A stretch of DNA of 64,000 bases from Actinomycetota bacterium (lineage in GTDB: Bacteria; Actinomycetota; UBA4738; HRBIN12), in NCBI GenBank assembly GCA_040881665.1, contig JBBECT010000007.1:186001-250000 (forward strand). The letters are read 5' to 3'. How positions within the stretch are numbered: the stretch's first letter is position 1; each line of letters starts with the position of its first letter. Shown piece after piece: positions 20,082 to 28,180 of the stretch. The notes beneath the pieces are model-generated. The model was not told the origin of the DNA and made no database searches. It was given only the letters and a program-made list of their open reading frames with translations. The translations under genes were made by a program, and so were the position numbers.

Positions 20082-21422
20082 TCAGCCGCGGATCACGCCG
20101 AGGACCTCGGCCGTCTTCTGCTCGAGAAGTGGCTCCGTCCTCGCTTCGACGTTCAACCGCAGTAGCGGTTCGGTGTTCGACGGCCGCACGTTGCACCACC
20201 AGTCCTCGAACTCTACCGTCAGGCCGTCGAGTCGGTCCTGCCGCCCGTCCGACAATCTCGTGGCGATCTCGGTGATCTTGCCCTGCTGATCGGTCACCTC
20301 GGAGTTGATCTCGCCCGAGTCGTGGTAGCGGCGGAGCGGCAGCAGGAGTTCGGAGAGCGGGGCCTCGGTCGCCGACAGCCGCGCGAGTACGACCACCGCG
20401 GCGATCAGCCCCGAATCGGCCCGGTAGTTGTCGCGGAAGTAGTAGTGACCGGAATGCTCGCCCCCGAAGATCGCTCCCGTCTCGGCCATCACCGCCTTGA
20501 TGTAGGAATGGCCCACGCGCGTACGGACCGGCTTCCCCCCGTGCTCGCGGATCACCTCCGGCACGGTCCAGCTGCAGATCAGGTTGTAGACGACCTCCGC
20601 TCCGGGTTCCTGCTCCAGCATCGCTCCGGCCACGAGCGCGGTGACCAGCGAGCCCGACACGTCCCCGGCCGCCTCGTCGATCAGGAACACGCGATCCGCG
20701 TCGCCGTCGAACGCCAACCCGATATCGGCACCGTGCTCGAGCACCGCCGCCTTCAGATCCTTCTGGTTCTCGGGGTTGATCGGATCGGCGGGGTGGTTCG
20801 GGAACGTCCCGTCGAGTTCGGGGAACAGGTGCACGAGCTCGACCGGGATCCGCTCGAGGACGGCGGGTACGACGAGCCCACCCATCCCGTTGGCCGTGTC
20901 GGCCACGATGCGCAGTGGGCGGATCGCGGCCGGATCGATGAACGACACCACGTGATCCACGTACCGGCCGAGCATGTCCATCTCCTGTACCGATCCGGGC
21001 GCAGGGACCGATGCGGGCTGGGGGTCGCGCTCGGCGAGGGCACGGACCTGCTCCAGCCCGGTGTCCGCCGAGACCGGCTTCGCGCCGGCGAGGCAGAACT
21101 TGATGCCGTTGTACCGGGGCGGGTTGTGGCTGGCGGTGAGCATCAGCCCCGGGACATCGAGTGCTCCCGAGGCGAAGTAGAGGAGGTCCGTCGAGGCGAG
21201 GCCGAGATCGACGACATCGGCTCCGCGGGAGGTCGCGCCCTCCGCGAGCGCCGCACCGAGCGACGCGGAGGAGATCCGGCAGTCGCGGCCGATCGCGATC
21301 CGCGGCGCTTCGCTCCACGCTGCGAAGGCCGCACCGATCCGGCGAGCGACGTCCTCATCGAGCTCGTCGGGGACGACGCCGCGGACGTCGTAGGCCTTGA
21401 AGATGCTGGTCAGATCCGGCAC
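20082..21422 (-). CDS. manB: phosphomannomutase/phosphoglucomutase
   Basis: A 446-aa alpha-D-phosphohexomutase that interconverts mannose-6-phosphate and mannose-1-phosphate (or the glucose equivalents), feeding GDP-mannose and other sugar nucleotides. Motifs: the phosphoserine loop TASHNPPRYNGIKF, the metal site FDGDADRVFLIDE, the sugar-specificity loop GEHSGHYYF, and the phosphate-binding RPSNTEPLLRLN. The GTG at 21420-21422 is chosen because TAGGAT lies 7 nt before it; the ATG 9 nt further upstream falls inside that box. A Trm112-like gene follows after 72 nt. Confidence 0.94.
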   Translation of the reverse strand: MPDLTSIFKAYDVRGVVPDELDEDVARRIGAAFAAWSEAPRIAIGRDCRISSASLGAALAEGATSRGADVVDLGLASTDLLYFASGALDVPGLMLTASHNPPRYNGIKFCLAGAKPVSADTGLEQVRALAERDPQPASVPAPGSVQEMDMLGRYVDHVVSFIDPAAIRPLRIVADTANGMGGLVVPAVLERIPVELVHLFPELDGTFPNHPADPINPENQKDLKAAVLEHGADIGLAFDGDADRVFLIDEAAGDVSGSLVTALVAGAMLEQEPGAEVVYNLICSWTVPEVIREHGGKPVRTRVGHSYIKAVMAETGAIFGGEHSGHYYFRDNYRADSGLIAAVVVLARLSATEAPLSELLLPLRRYHDSGEINSEVTDQQGKITEIATRLSDGRQDRLDGLTVEFEDWWCNVRPSNTEPLLRLNVEARTEPLLEQKTAEVLGVIRG

Positions 21423-21429
21423 GCGCCGC

Positions 21430-21435
21430 ATCCTA
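21430..21435 (-). promoter_or_regulatory. candidate leaderless -10 for manB
   Basis: TAGGAT on the minus strand, 7 nt before the manB GTG. An alternative ATG start overlaps the box, which argues against that ATG. Confidence 0.55.
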
Positions 21436-21480
21436 CTCGACGGGCGCAGACCGACCGGATCGGGTCGGGACGACGAACGA

Positions 21481-21499
21481 CCCGCGCGCAACGCGCGGG
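21481..21499 (-). terminator. strong GC hairpin between zinc-ribbon gene and manB
   Basis: CCCGCGCG-CAA-CGCGCGGG forms a perfect 8-bp stem with a 3-nt loop. It is flanked on both sides by the direct repeat CGACGAACGA (21471-21480 and 21501-21510). It lies 55 nt after the stop of the zinc-ribbon gene. There is no T-tract, common for GC-rich actinobacterial terminators. Confidence 0.5.
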
Positions 21500-21554
21500 C
21501 CGACGAACGATCGAGAGGGCGACGACGCGAGGGTGGTGAGCGGGAACCGTGAGC

Positions 21555-21755
21555 TCAGGCTGAGCGGGTTCCGACCACGGTGCCGATCACCTGTTGGAGA
21601 GATGCATCCTCCCCGTCCTTGTGCCACCACTTCGCTTCGCAGAAGTGGCAGGTGGTGAACGACAGGTCCCGGTCGCCGACCGCCATCTCGATCGTGATCA
21701 GCTCGCCCTGTTCACACTGGGGGCAGAGCCGCTCGGGGGCGATCGCTTCTTCCAT
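21555..21755 (-). CDS. small zinc-ribbon protein of unknown function
   Basis: A 66-aa protein with two CxxC knuckles, CPQC (about residues 11-14) and CHFC (about 36-39), forming a probable zinc ribbon. The stretch between them (ELITIEMAVGDRDLSF) is beta-forming, and FCEAKWWHKDG follows. This resembles small zinc-ribbon proteins of actinobacteria, but no function can be assigned. The ATG has GGAAGGA about 10 nt upstream. It lies between the DUF3499 gene and manB, on the same strand and separated from each by a strong hairpin. Confidence 0.72.
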   Translation of the reverse strand: MEEAIAPERLCPQCEQGELITIEMAVGDRDLSFTTCHFCEAKWWHKDGEDASLQQVIGTVVGTRSA

Positions 21756-21813
21756 GCGGGCAATCCTTCCGTGCCGTGGCGTCGACGGCCATAGCTCAGC
21801 AGCCCCATTTCTC

Positions 21814-21832
21814 GGGGGCCCCGCGGGCCCCC
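21814..21832 (-). terminator. strong GC hairpin downstream of the DUF3499 gene
   Basis: GGGGGCCC-CGC-GGGCCCCC, an 8-bp perfect stem with a 3-nt loop, about 100 nt after the DUF3499 stop. On the minus strand GAGAAATG follows rather than a T-run. It is probably a terminator or mRNA-stabilising end. Confidence 0.45.
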
Positions 21833-21932
21833 TCTCCGATGGGCCGCACCCATGGCGCGCGGCCCCGGTCGGGGGACCGAGTCATCGGCCGTGGCGCTCC
21901 TGGCGTCTCCCCCGGTGGGCCGTCTCCGCTGG

Positions 21933-22229
21933 TCAGGCGCTCTCGACGGCGGAAGGCGCGGTTCCGACGTCGGGGGAGGGAGCCGCGGGCTCGGGGTCGG
22001 ATCCGGCCTCGGACGCGGCCACGTCGGGAAGGATTAGGACGTTCCGGTCGTCGCGGATCCGCCAGCCCAGCGGGGGCTTGAGCGTGCGGATGTGCTCCTC
22101 GCACAGATCGAGGAGGTTCCGATCGGGCTGGGGGGTCAGGTCGGCGACCAGCACCTCCCGTTCCCCGTAGCGCAGGGCGACGGTCGCGATCGCGCCCGCT
22201 TCGCAACGCATCTTCGCGCAGGTACGCAT
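21933..22229 (-). CDS. DUF3499 family protein
   Basis: A 98-aa protein of the actinobacteria-specific DUF3499 family. It starts MRTCAKMRCEAGAIATVALRY, with paired cysteines, and contains the family core LLDLCEEHIRTLKPPLGW. The last 30 residues are a low-complexity acidic/proline tail. Function unknown, but it is genetically linked to manB and whiB in many actinobacteria. No SD is visible. TAGCCT lies 6 nt before the ATG, consistent with a leaderless mRNA, and a palindrome shared with whiB adjoins the box. Confidence 0.85.
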   Translation of the reverse strand: MRTCAKMRCEAGAIATVALRYGEREVLVADLTPQPDRNLLDLCEEHIRTLKPPLGWRIRDDRNVLILPDVAASEAGSDPEPAAPSPDVGTAPSAVESA

Positions 22230-22235
22230 GCGGGA

Positions 22236-22241
22236 AGGCTA
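22236..22241 (-). promoter_or_regulatory. candidate leaderless -10 for the DUF3499 gene
   Basis: TAGCCT on the minus strand with 6 nt to the ATG at 22229. The palindrome at 22243-22258 starts one base upstream of this box. Confidence 0.5.
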
Positions 22242-22242
22242 G

Positions 22243-22258
22243 ATCACAGGCATGTGAT
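22243..22258. promoter_or_regulatory. operator-like palindrome ATCACA-N4-TGTGAT (DUF3499 promoter)
   Basis: ATCACAGGCATGTGAT: perfect 6-bp inverted arms around 4 nt, lying in the -10/-35 spacer region of the DUF3499 promoter. The same arms and spacing recur inside the longer palindrome at the whiB promoter. The binding protein is unknown. Confidence 0.55.
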
Positions 22259-22317
22259 TTCCAAGCATGTGCGAGAGAAGTCGGGATCCGCCGGGATGCG
22301 ACGGGCCGGGCAGGAGA

Positions 22318-23382
22318 TCAGTAGACGTAGACCGGCGTGCCGATCGGGATGATCTCGTAGAGCTGCTCGGACTCGGCGATCCGCATCCGGATGCACCCGT
22401 GGGACGCCGCGGTGCCGATCGAACTCTCCGAGTAGGTCCCGTGGATCCGGATCCCCGGCGCGTTGAGGTAGAGCGCGCGCGTGCCGAGCGGATTGCCCGG
22501 TCCCGGACCGATCGAGGCGGGCAAGCCGGAACCCCAGCCGTCCGGCGCGGGATTGACCCACGTCGGGTTCGCGACCTTGTTGATGACCTCGAACGCCCCG
22601 GAGGGAGTGGGGAACTCCGCCGTGCCGGTGGCGACACCGTAGGTCTTCACCACGTCGAAACCCTTGTAGGCGAACAGCTTGTTCTGCGCCTTGCTCACCA
22701 GGAGCGTGTAGCCGAGGTTGTCCTCGGTGACCTCGGGTGCCACCTTCTCGACCGGCAGGCGAACGCCGCGCTCTCGATCGAGCAGGGCACGCCGCACCTG
22801 TGCGACGGCCTGCTTGGCATCGACTGTCCGGCCCGCGACCGCCTTCTGGAAGACGACGTCGTCGCCCTCCATCGTGACCGCCGCGTCGGTCGCGTCCTCG
22901 GTGACCTCGCCGACGACCTCGTCGACGAACACCTCGATCGATTGCCTGCGCGAACGGAACCCGAGGTCGACCTCACGCTCGACGGGTTCGTCCGTCACCC
23001 GATGGTAGACCCGTGAGAACAGTCCCATCGAGCTGTTCGCGCGCATCGCACGATCCACCGCGCCGGAGATGTTGGCCTTGAGCCCCAGATCCGACGCCGT
23101 GACGACCCATGACTCACCGCCGGCCTCGACCGTCAGTTCACCCTCGAGGGTTCGCCTGGCCTCGCGCTTGACGGCCTTGACAGCCTCGGAGCGGGTCATC
23201 TCGCCCACATCGATGCCCGCAACCGTCACACCCGGCATCAGGCGGCTCGCGTTGCTGTTGTCGTAGCGGACGGCTGCGAACGCGGTCCCGCCCGCAACGA
23301 GCCCCGCGACACCGATCACCGCGAGCACGACGAGCAGCCGGCGGTGACGAGCGGAGGAACGGGCGTGCTTGCCCTTGCTCAC
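22318..23382 (-). CDS. L,D-transpeptidase with PG-binding-4-type domain
   Basis: A 354-aa membrane-anchored L,D-transpeptidase (YkuD fold), which forms 3-3 peptidoglycan cross-links. A single N-terminal membrane anchor spans about residues 15-37. Next comes a VanW-associated/PG_binding_4-like region (about 55-230, containing ASRLMPGVTVAGIDVGEMT). The catalytic domain has the His in RIHGTYS and the Cys in ASHGCIRM. All catalytic residues are present. GTG start with AAAGG upstream; a TATCCT box lies at 23429-23434. It lies in an envelope-oriented cluster with DUF5719 and a giant glycosyltransferase. Confidence 0.92.
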   Translation of the reverse strand: MSKGKHARSSARHRRLLVVLAVIGVAGLVAGGTAFAAVRYDNSNASRLMPGVTVAGIDVGEMTRSEAVKAVKREARRTLEGELTVEAGGESWVVTASDLGLKANISGAVDRAMRANSSMGLFSRVYHRVTDEPVEREVDLGFRSRRQSIEVFVDEVVGEVTEDATDAAVTMEGDDVVFQKAVAGRTVDAKQAVAQVRRALLDRERGVRLPVEKVAPEVTEDNLGYTLLVSKAQNKLFAYKGFDVVKTYGVATGTAEFPTPSGAFEVINKVANPTWVNPAPDGWGSGLPASIGPGPGNPLGTRALYLNAPGIRIHGTYSESSIGTAASHGCIRMRIAESEQLYEIIPIGTPVYVY

Positions 23383-23428
23383 GATGCGGCCTTTCGGACG
23401 AAGGGGGTCGGGGCGGGGCGACCGGACC

Positions 23429-23434
23429 AGGATA
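23429..23434 (-). promoter_or_regulatory. candidate -10 box for the L,D-transpeptidase gene
   Basis: TATCCT on the minus strand, about 47 nt before the GTG start, in the 124-nt gap after the DUF5719 gene. Confidence 0.4.
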
Positions 23435-23506
23435 CCGGGCGATCTTCACTCTCGCCCATGGTTCCTGGTGCCCATCTCGTGGTTCCTCGATCACCGCTCG
23501 GTGTGC

Positions 23507-24949
23507 TCACGGCGGGTCGGCCACCCACGCCGGATCGATCGGGGCCCCGGCCGACACGGCGTAGGCCGCGACACCGTCCTTGCCCTGCGAATAGGACGCC
23601 GTCGCCGTGACGACCGCGCCGTCGGAGACCCGGACGAGCACCGGTGCTCGGGGTGAGGGCCCGAAGAGGGCCGTGGGCGCCTCAACGGTCCGTCCCGGCC
23701 GCACCTGCAGCTGTCTGGTTACCCGATCGCCCTCGCGCGGCAGGGTCGTGAGCGTGACCTCGGCGGCGTCGGCACCCGGGTTCGTGACGACGAGCACCGG
23801 CTGCTGAGGAGCCTCCCCCACCGAGGGGAACACGATCCATTGGGCGCCGGGAGCCGGCGCTCCGGCCGTCGCGCCGAGATCCTGGGTTCGGCCGGAGGTG
23901 CGCCGCGTCGCGAAGACGCCCGGACGATCGCGACCGCCGCGCAGCCAGATCGTCGAGGGGTCCGGAGCAGCGATGTCGAGCCGCTGGGCCGTCTCGCCGC
24001 GTTGCAGCTGCTCCTTCCCCTTGGCGAAGACCTGCGATCCGTGGGAGCCGAGCATCGATGCCGCGTACGCGGTCGAGCGGTCCTCCGGCGCGATGACCGT
24101 GACGACGGAGTCGCCGTCCTGTCCCGCTCCCGGCAGGTACGCACCACTCGGCGTCGGGCCCTGCCAGCCGATAACCCCGCGAACCCCGCGATCCTTCGAG
24201 ATCCCGAGGGTCGACGCCGCGACCCGCCCGAGCGATGACGTGATCGTCGCCCCGAGCACCCGGTCGCCCTCCGCGAACTCGTCCAGCTCGAACGCGACGC
24301 TGCGGCCCGCCGGCAGGACGTAGTCGTCCCACTCCGAGACGTTGCCGGGCGGATCTGACGCGCGGAGCACCTCGAGTGTGAACACGGCGTCTCCCGAGAA
24401 CGGATTCATCACCACCACGAAGGTCTGCTCCTCCTTCGCTTCGGCGGTGCCGTCCCCGAGGGTCCAGACGGGACCTGCCTCGGACAGACAGGGTTCCGCG
24501 CTGATCCCCACATCGTCACCCCCGGTGCGCGCGACCCAACCGGCCGCGACATGGCCGCCGAAGTACTCGACCACCGTGGCGCTCCCCCGGTCGGTCGCCG
24601 GCGCGACGAGCTCGACGGAGCCTCCCGGCGGCACCCTGACGCGCTCACTCCCCGGCCCGCGTTCGGGACCCAGTCGCCGCGCGCGGACCTCGACGGGTTC
24701 GGACCCCGGATTCGCAACCGAGATCACCGCCTCCCAGTCCTTGCCGCCACCATGCGGGCAGTACCACGCGCCCGACGCGACGATACCTACGGCGCCGGTT
24801 CCCCGGTCGCGTTCTCCGAGGACGCCTTGGGTCAGCAGCGCACCGGCGACGAGGATCCCGACCAGGACGAGCGCAACGAGGGTCTGGCCACGCGGGCGGA
24901 GCTGTTCCCGCGTGCGAGCACGGCGTCCGGGCGTCACGGGGTCGCTCAT
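23507..24949 (-). CDS. DUF5719 family membrane-anchored protein
   Basis: A 480-aa protein with one N-terminal membrane helix (about residues 25-46, TLVALVLVGILVAGALL) after a basic tail, and a large extracytoplasmic beta-rich part. It resembles the actinobacterial DUF5719 family, which is found next to giant GT2/membrane proteins. Two cysteines (GAWYCPHGGG and SAEPCLSEAG) could form a disulfide outside the cell. The ATG overlaps the preceding gene's stop as ATGA, so it is coupled to the glycosyltransferase and probably acts with it at the envelope. No enzymatic motif is seen. Confidence 0.75.
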   Translation of the reverse strand: MSDPVTPGRRARTREQLRPRGQTLVALVLVGILVAGALLTQGVLGERDRGTGAVGIVASGAWYCPHGGGKDWEAVISVANPGSEPVEVRARRLGPERGPGSERVRVPPGGSVELVAPATDRGSATVVEYFGGHVAAGWVARTGGDDVGISAEPCLSEAGPVWTLGDGTAEAKEEQTFVVVMNPFSGDAVFTLEVLRASDPPGNVSEWDDYVLPAGRSVAFELDEFAEGDRVLGATITSSLGRVAASTLGISKDRGVRGVIGWQGPTPSGAYLPGAGQDGDSVVTVIAPEDRSTAYAASMLGSHGSQVFAKGKEQLQRGETAQRLDIAAPDPSTIWLRGGRDRPGVFATRRTSGRTQDLGATAGAPAPGAQWIVFPSVGEAPQQPVLVVTNPGADAAEVTLTTLPREGDRVTRQLQVRPGRTVEAPTALFGPSPRAPVLVRVSDGAVVTATASYSQGKDGVAAYAVSAGAPIDPAWVADPP

Positions 24950-27900
24950 CTCGACGACACCGGCTTCCTCGTCACCCAGAGGGCCGCGAGCCACAGCACC
25001 GCCAGCAGGAGTATCTGGAGGGTTCGGACCCATTGGTCCGTGTACCGGATGCTCACGCGATCCGCGCCCTCCGGAACCTCGAACCCGAACGCCCACGCGA
25101 ACGCGCGCTCCGCCTCAACCTCATCCGGACCGTCCGAAAGCCGCCATCCCGTCGCGAACTGCTCGCCGACGAAGGCATATGCGGGCTGCTGCTGCGGCGC
25201 CGGTCCCTGCCAGCCGCCGGGAGCCGCGTGCAGTTGCTCGGACCCCCGCGGCCCGGGGAGCGCAGCGACGTCCCGCGGGTCCGCGCTCCGCGCGGCCTCG
25301 AGGAAGCGATCATCGGCCGGCACGACCGAGGCCTCGGGGAACGTCCGGGCGTTCCGATACACGGTGAGCTCGCCCTCGGTGACCTTGTCCAGGTCGAGCT
25401 GGGACTCGAGGCGGACCAGCGTCTCGGCCGGCAGGTCGCCCTCGGCGGCAACGACGAAACGGATCCCGTAGGGAGCCAGCAGGGCGCCCGTGTGCCGGTT
25501 CTCCCCCGACACGAGTTCGACGAGGGAGCTCTCGAGCTCGTCGTAGCCCGGCCCCCGATCCGCCCGCCCGGTGTCGAGGGCGACGATGCCGCGACGCCCG
25601 GTCAGCCCGTAACGCACCGACGCCGGACCCGCCTCGACGACGCCGATCGGTTCGCCGCCGGGCGCGAGGAACTGACCGCCGCCGGCACCCCCGAGCCACA
25701 GGACTCGGAACTCCGCGCTGCCGCGTTGCTCGGAGACGACCGACCACGCGGGAGGCAGGCCGTCGTCGCGGATCCGCCAGTCGCCGACCGACGCGGCCAC
25801 CACCTGCAGGGTCAGTCCGAGGGTCAAGACGAAGGTGAGCACGGCGGACAGGACCTGCCGCGGTCCGAAGGTCTCGCGGCCGATGCCGCCCGAGACCAGG
25901 GATGCTCCCCCGAACCCGATCAGCATGGCCTCGCATGCCGCAACCAGGATCGTGTACGCGGGAGCGTTCGCGAGCGGCGTGGGCAGCCACCCCGCGGCCG
26001 ACAGCCATGAAAGGAGGATGCCGGCGACCGCGATGATCGCGACCCGATTCGCGGTGGCCCGGTGCTCTCGGGCGACGACGACGAGCGAACAGATCGCCGC
26101 GACGGGAAGGAACCACGCGATCGCCCAGTCCCCGGGAGCCGGTCCGATCACGACCCGGATGATCGCTGCGAAGTCGGTCGTACCGACCAGGGAGGAGAAG
26201 GACGCATCCGGTGCACTCAGGAGGGTCGGGACGATCGGGAACACGAGCGCCGCACCGATCACGATACCGGCGAGCGAGGTCCTCAGACCGCGGGCGATCG
26301 TCGTTCCGGCGGTGATCGCGACGACCGCCAGGACGACCGCGAAGGGGAGCAGCACGGCCGGTTGGAACGCCACGCCGATCGCGAGCGCGATCCCGAGGCC
26401 GGCGGCGATCCGCTGCCAGCGCTGGGGTGGTTCGGCCGCGAAGGCGGCGGCGATCCGTTCGATCAGGACGGGCACGACAGCCAGCATCACGAGCAGATCG
26501 ATCCGACCCTCGGACAGGGCCCACATCGTCGCGGCGCACACCCCGTAGCAGCCGGCGGCGAGCGTGGCCGATGTGCGCTCTCCCGTCAGGCGCACCAACG
26601 CCCGGTACGCGGTGGCGGCGGCGAGCACGGGGAGGAGGACCAGCAGCAGCCGCTGGGCGAGAGAGGGATCGCCGAAGGTGAGCCACGAGGCGGACCCGAG
26701 CGCCGCGAGGGACGGACTCGCTGCGTCCGTCCCGCCCAATCCGGTCGTGCGGACCCCCGAAACGAGCTCTGCGAAGAAGCCCCCCGCGGACGCGGGGAAC
26801 GCGGCCAGGGCTCCGCCTCCCAGATCGTCCGCCCCCAGGATCCGTCCGCCCGCCAGGAACACCACGACTGCCGCGACGGCCACACCCACGAGCGCCGGGT
26901 GGCGCCGGATCAGCGATGCCGCATGCTCTCGGACCCGGAAGCTCTCCTCGCCCTCGTCGATCTGCTGCTGTTCGGCCAGGATCTTGTTCGCCTCGTCCAC
27001 CCAGCGCGGGATCCGGAACGTGGCCGACTCCATGAAGCGACGGATCTCGCGATCGGGGACCGTGCGCACGCGCTGGGTACGGCGGCGGCGTGCGAGCGTT
27101 CCCGGCAGGTGGACGACGTTCCAGCCCCAGCCTGAGAGCAGCTCCCACGCGTCCTCGAATCGACGCGTCACCGTGAGCAGGAGGGTGCGACCCAGCCCGA
27201 TCAGAGCGAAGAACGGCAGGAGCACCAGGAGCGAGCCGATCGAGTAGTTCTTCAACATGGCCGTGAGCGATGCCCGCTCGGCGTAGTAGCGCTCGGATCG
27301 GTGCTTACCGATATCCTCGCGAGCACCACGCGAGGTGGCCGAAGCGTGCCGAACCCGAGCCAGTGGCGTCATCACGACCTTGAACCCGGCGAGCCGGGCA
27401 CGCCAGCACAGATCCAGGTCCTCATGGTGGGAGGTCAGACGCTCGTCCAGCGCGCCGACCGTCTGCCACACCTCGCGCGAGACGAGCATCGCGCACGAGG
27501 AGACGAAGAGGACTTCGATCACGCGGTCGTACTGCCCGTGATCGATCTCGCCGTCCTGGAGCGGCTGGGTCGGATGACCGAACCGATCGGTGGACCGGCC
27601 GACCTCTCGCAGGATCCGTGGATCGTCCCAGTCCACGACCTTGGGACCGACCACGCCGGCCCGCTCGACCGATCCGGCGGTCTCGACGAGCCCGGCGACG
27701 GTGTCCGGCTCGAGGACGGTGTCGTCGTGGAGCACGAGCAGGTAGTCCGACTCCGAGGCGACCGGCAGCTCGAGGGCCCGGTCGACCGAGGCGGCGAGCC
27801 CCGCGTCCCGACCGAGCTCCAGGACGCGACCCGGGCCGAGCGCCCGCTCGAGCAGCTCGCGGGACCCGTCGGTCGATCCGTTGTCGACCGCGACGACACC

Positions 27901-28056
27901 CAGCCGGGGATAGGACTGGCCGGAAAGTCCCTGGAGGCACTCGCGGAGCCAGGGCGCGCCGTCGCCCGCCACCAGCACCGCGAGAACGGTGGGGGTGCGC
28001 ACCTGGCCGTCGACGGGGCGATCGGCGGGTGCACGGTCGGCGTCTGCGCGGATCAT
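24946..28056 (-). CDS. giant GT2 glycosyltransferase with polytopic membrane domain
   Basis: A 1036-aa fusion. Residues about 20-260 are a family-2 glycosyltransferase with VAVDNGSTDGS, the metal-binding LLVLHDDT (HDD in place of the usual DxD) and LTSHHEDLDLCWRARLAG. A membrane helix at about 275-297 is followed by a cytoplasmic linker, then from about 385 a long region with 12 or more hydrophobic segments and a large soluble loop before a final helix. It resembles the actinobacterial giant glycosyltransferase/membrane proteins linked to whiB2 and DUF5719; the product is an envelope glycan or glycoprotein, not further defined. A TAGGCT box lies at 28103-28108. Confidence 0.85.
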   Translation of the reverse strand: MIRADADRAPADRPVDGQVRTPTVLAVLVAGDGAPWLRECLQGLSGQSYPRLGVVAVDNGSTDGSRELLERALGPGRVLELGRDAGLAASVDRALELPVASESDYLLVLHDDTVLEPDTVAGLVETAGSVERAGVVGPKVVDWDDPRILREVGRSTDRFGHPTQPLQDGEIDHGQYDRVIEVLFVSSCAMLVSREVWQTVGALDERLTSHHEDLDLCWRARLAGFKVVMTPLARVRHASATSRGAREDIGKHRSERYYAERASLTAMLKNYSIGSLLVLLPFFALIGLGRTLLLTVTRRFEDAWELLSGWGWNVVHLPGTLARRRRTQRVRTVPDREIRRFMESATFRIPRWVDEANKILAEQQQIDEGEESFRVREHAASLIRRHPALVGVAVAAVVVFLAGGRILGADDLGGGALAAFPASAGGFFAELVSGVRTTGLGGTDAASPSLAALGSASWLTFGDPSLAQRLLLVLLPVLAAATAYRALVRLTGERTSATLAAGCYGVCAATMWALSEGRIDLLVMLAVVPVLIERIAAAFAAEPPQRWQRIAAGLGIALAIGVAFQPAVLLPFAVVLAVVAITAGTTIARGLRTSLAGIVIGAALVFPIVPTLLSAPDASFSSLVGTTDFAAIIRVVIGPAPGDWAIAWFLPVAAICSLVVVAREHRATANRVAIIAVAGILLSWLSAAGWLPTPLANAPAYTILVAACEAMLIGFGGASLVSGGIGRETFGPRQVLSAVLTFVLTLGLTLQVVAASVGDWRIRDDGLPPAWSVVSEQRGSAEFRVLWLGGAGGGQFLAPGGEPIGVVEAGPASVRYGLTGRRGIVALDTGRADRGPGYDELESSLVELVSGENRHTGALLAPYGIRFVVAAEGDLPAETLVRLESQLDLDKVTEGELTVYRNARTFPEASVVPADDRFLEAARSADPRDVAALPGPRGSEQLHAAPGGWQGPAPQQQPAYAFVGEQFATGWRLSDGPDEVEAERAFAWAFGFEVPEGADRVSIRYTDQWVRTLQILLLAVLWLAALWVTRKPVSSR

Positions 28057-28102
28057 GCGGGGTCAGGTTCGCTCGAGGGGGGCCGCGCGAGGAACGGCGC
28101 GG

Positions 28103-28108
28103 AGCCTA
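28103..28108 (-). promoter_or_regulatory. candidate -10 box for the GT2/DUF5719 operon
   Basis: TAGGCT on the minus strand, about 46 nt before the ATG of the giant glycosyltransferase gene and beyond the hairpin that ends the H1-like gene. Confidence 0.4.
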
Positions 28109-28133
28109 GCACGCGACCGGACGCCGAACGCGC

Positions 28134-28160
28134 CGAAGGGGGGCCGGTGGCCCCCCTTCG
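28134..28160 (-). terminator. very strong hairpin after the H1-like gene
   Basis: A perfect 12-bp stem, CGAAGGGGGGCC with its complement, around the 3-nt loop GGT, starting 20 nt after the stop of the H1-like gene. No T-tract follows, but the stability is exceptional. It separates the H1-like gene from the glycosyltransferase operon. Confidence 0.65.
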
Positions 28161-28180
28161 AGATCGCATGACGATGCCGA

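Noticed and set aside
21785-21832. tRNA-like start (GGCCATAGCTCAGC) near the DUF3499 gene
   Set aside because: The D-arm does not close, there is no anticodon stem or T-arm, and the following sequence is a perfect GC hairpin better explained as a terminator.
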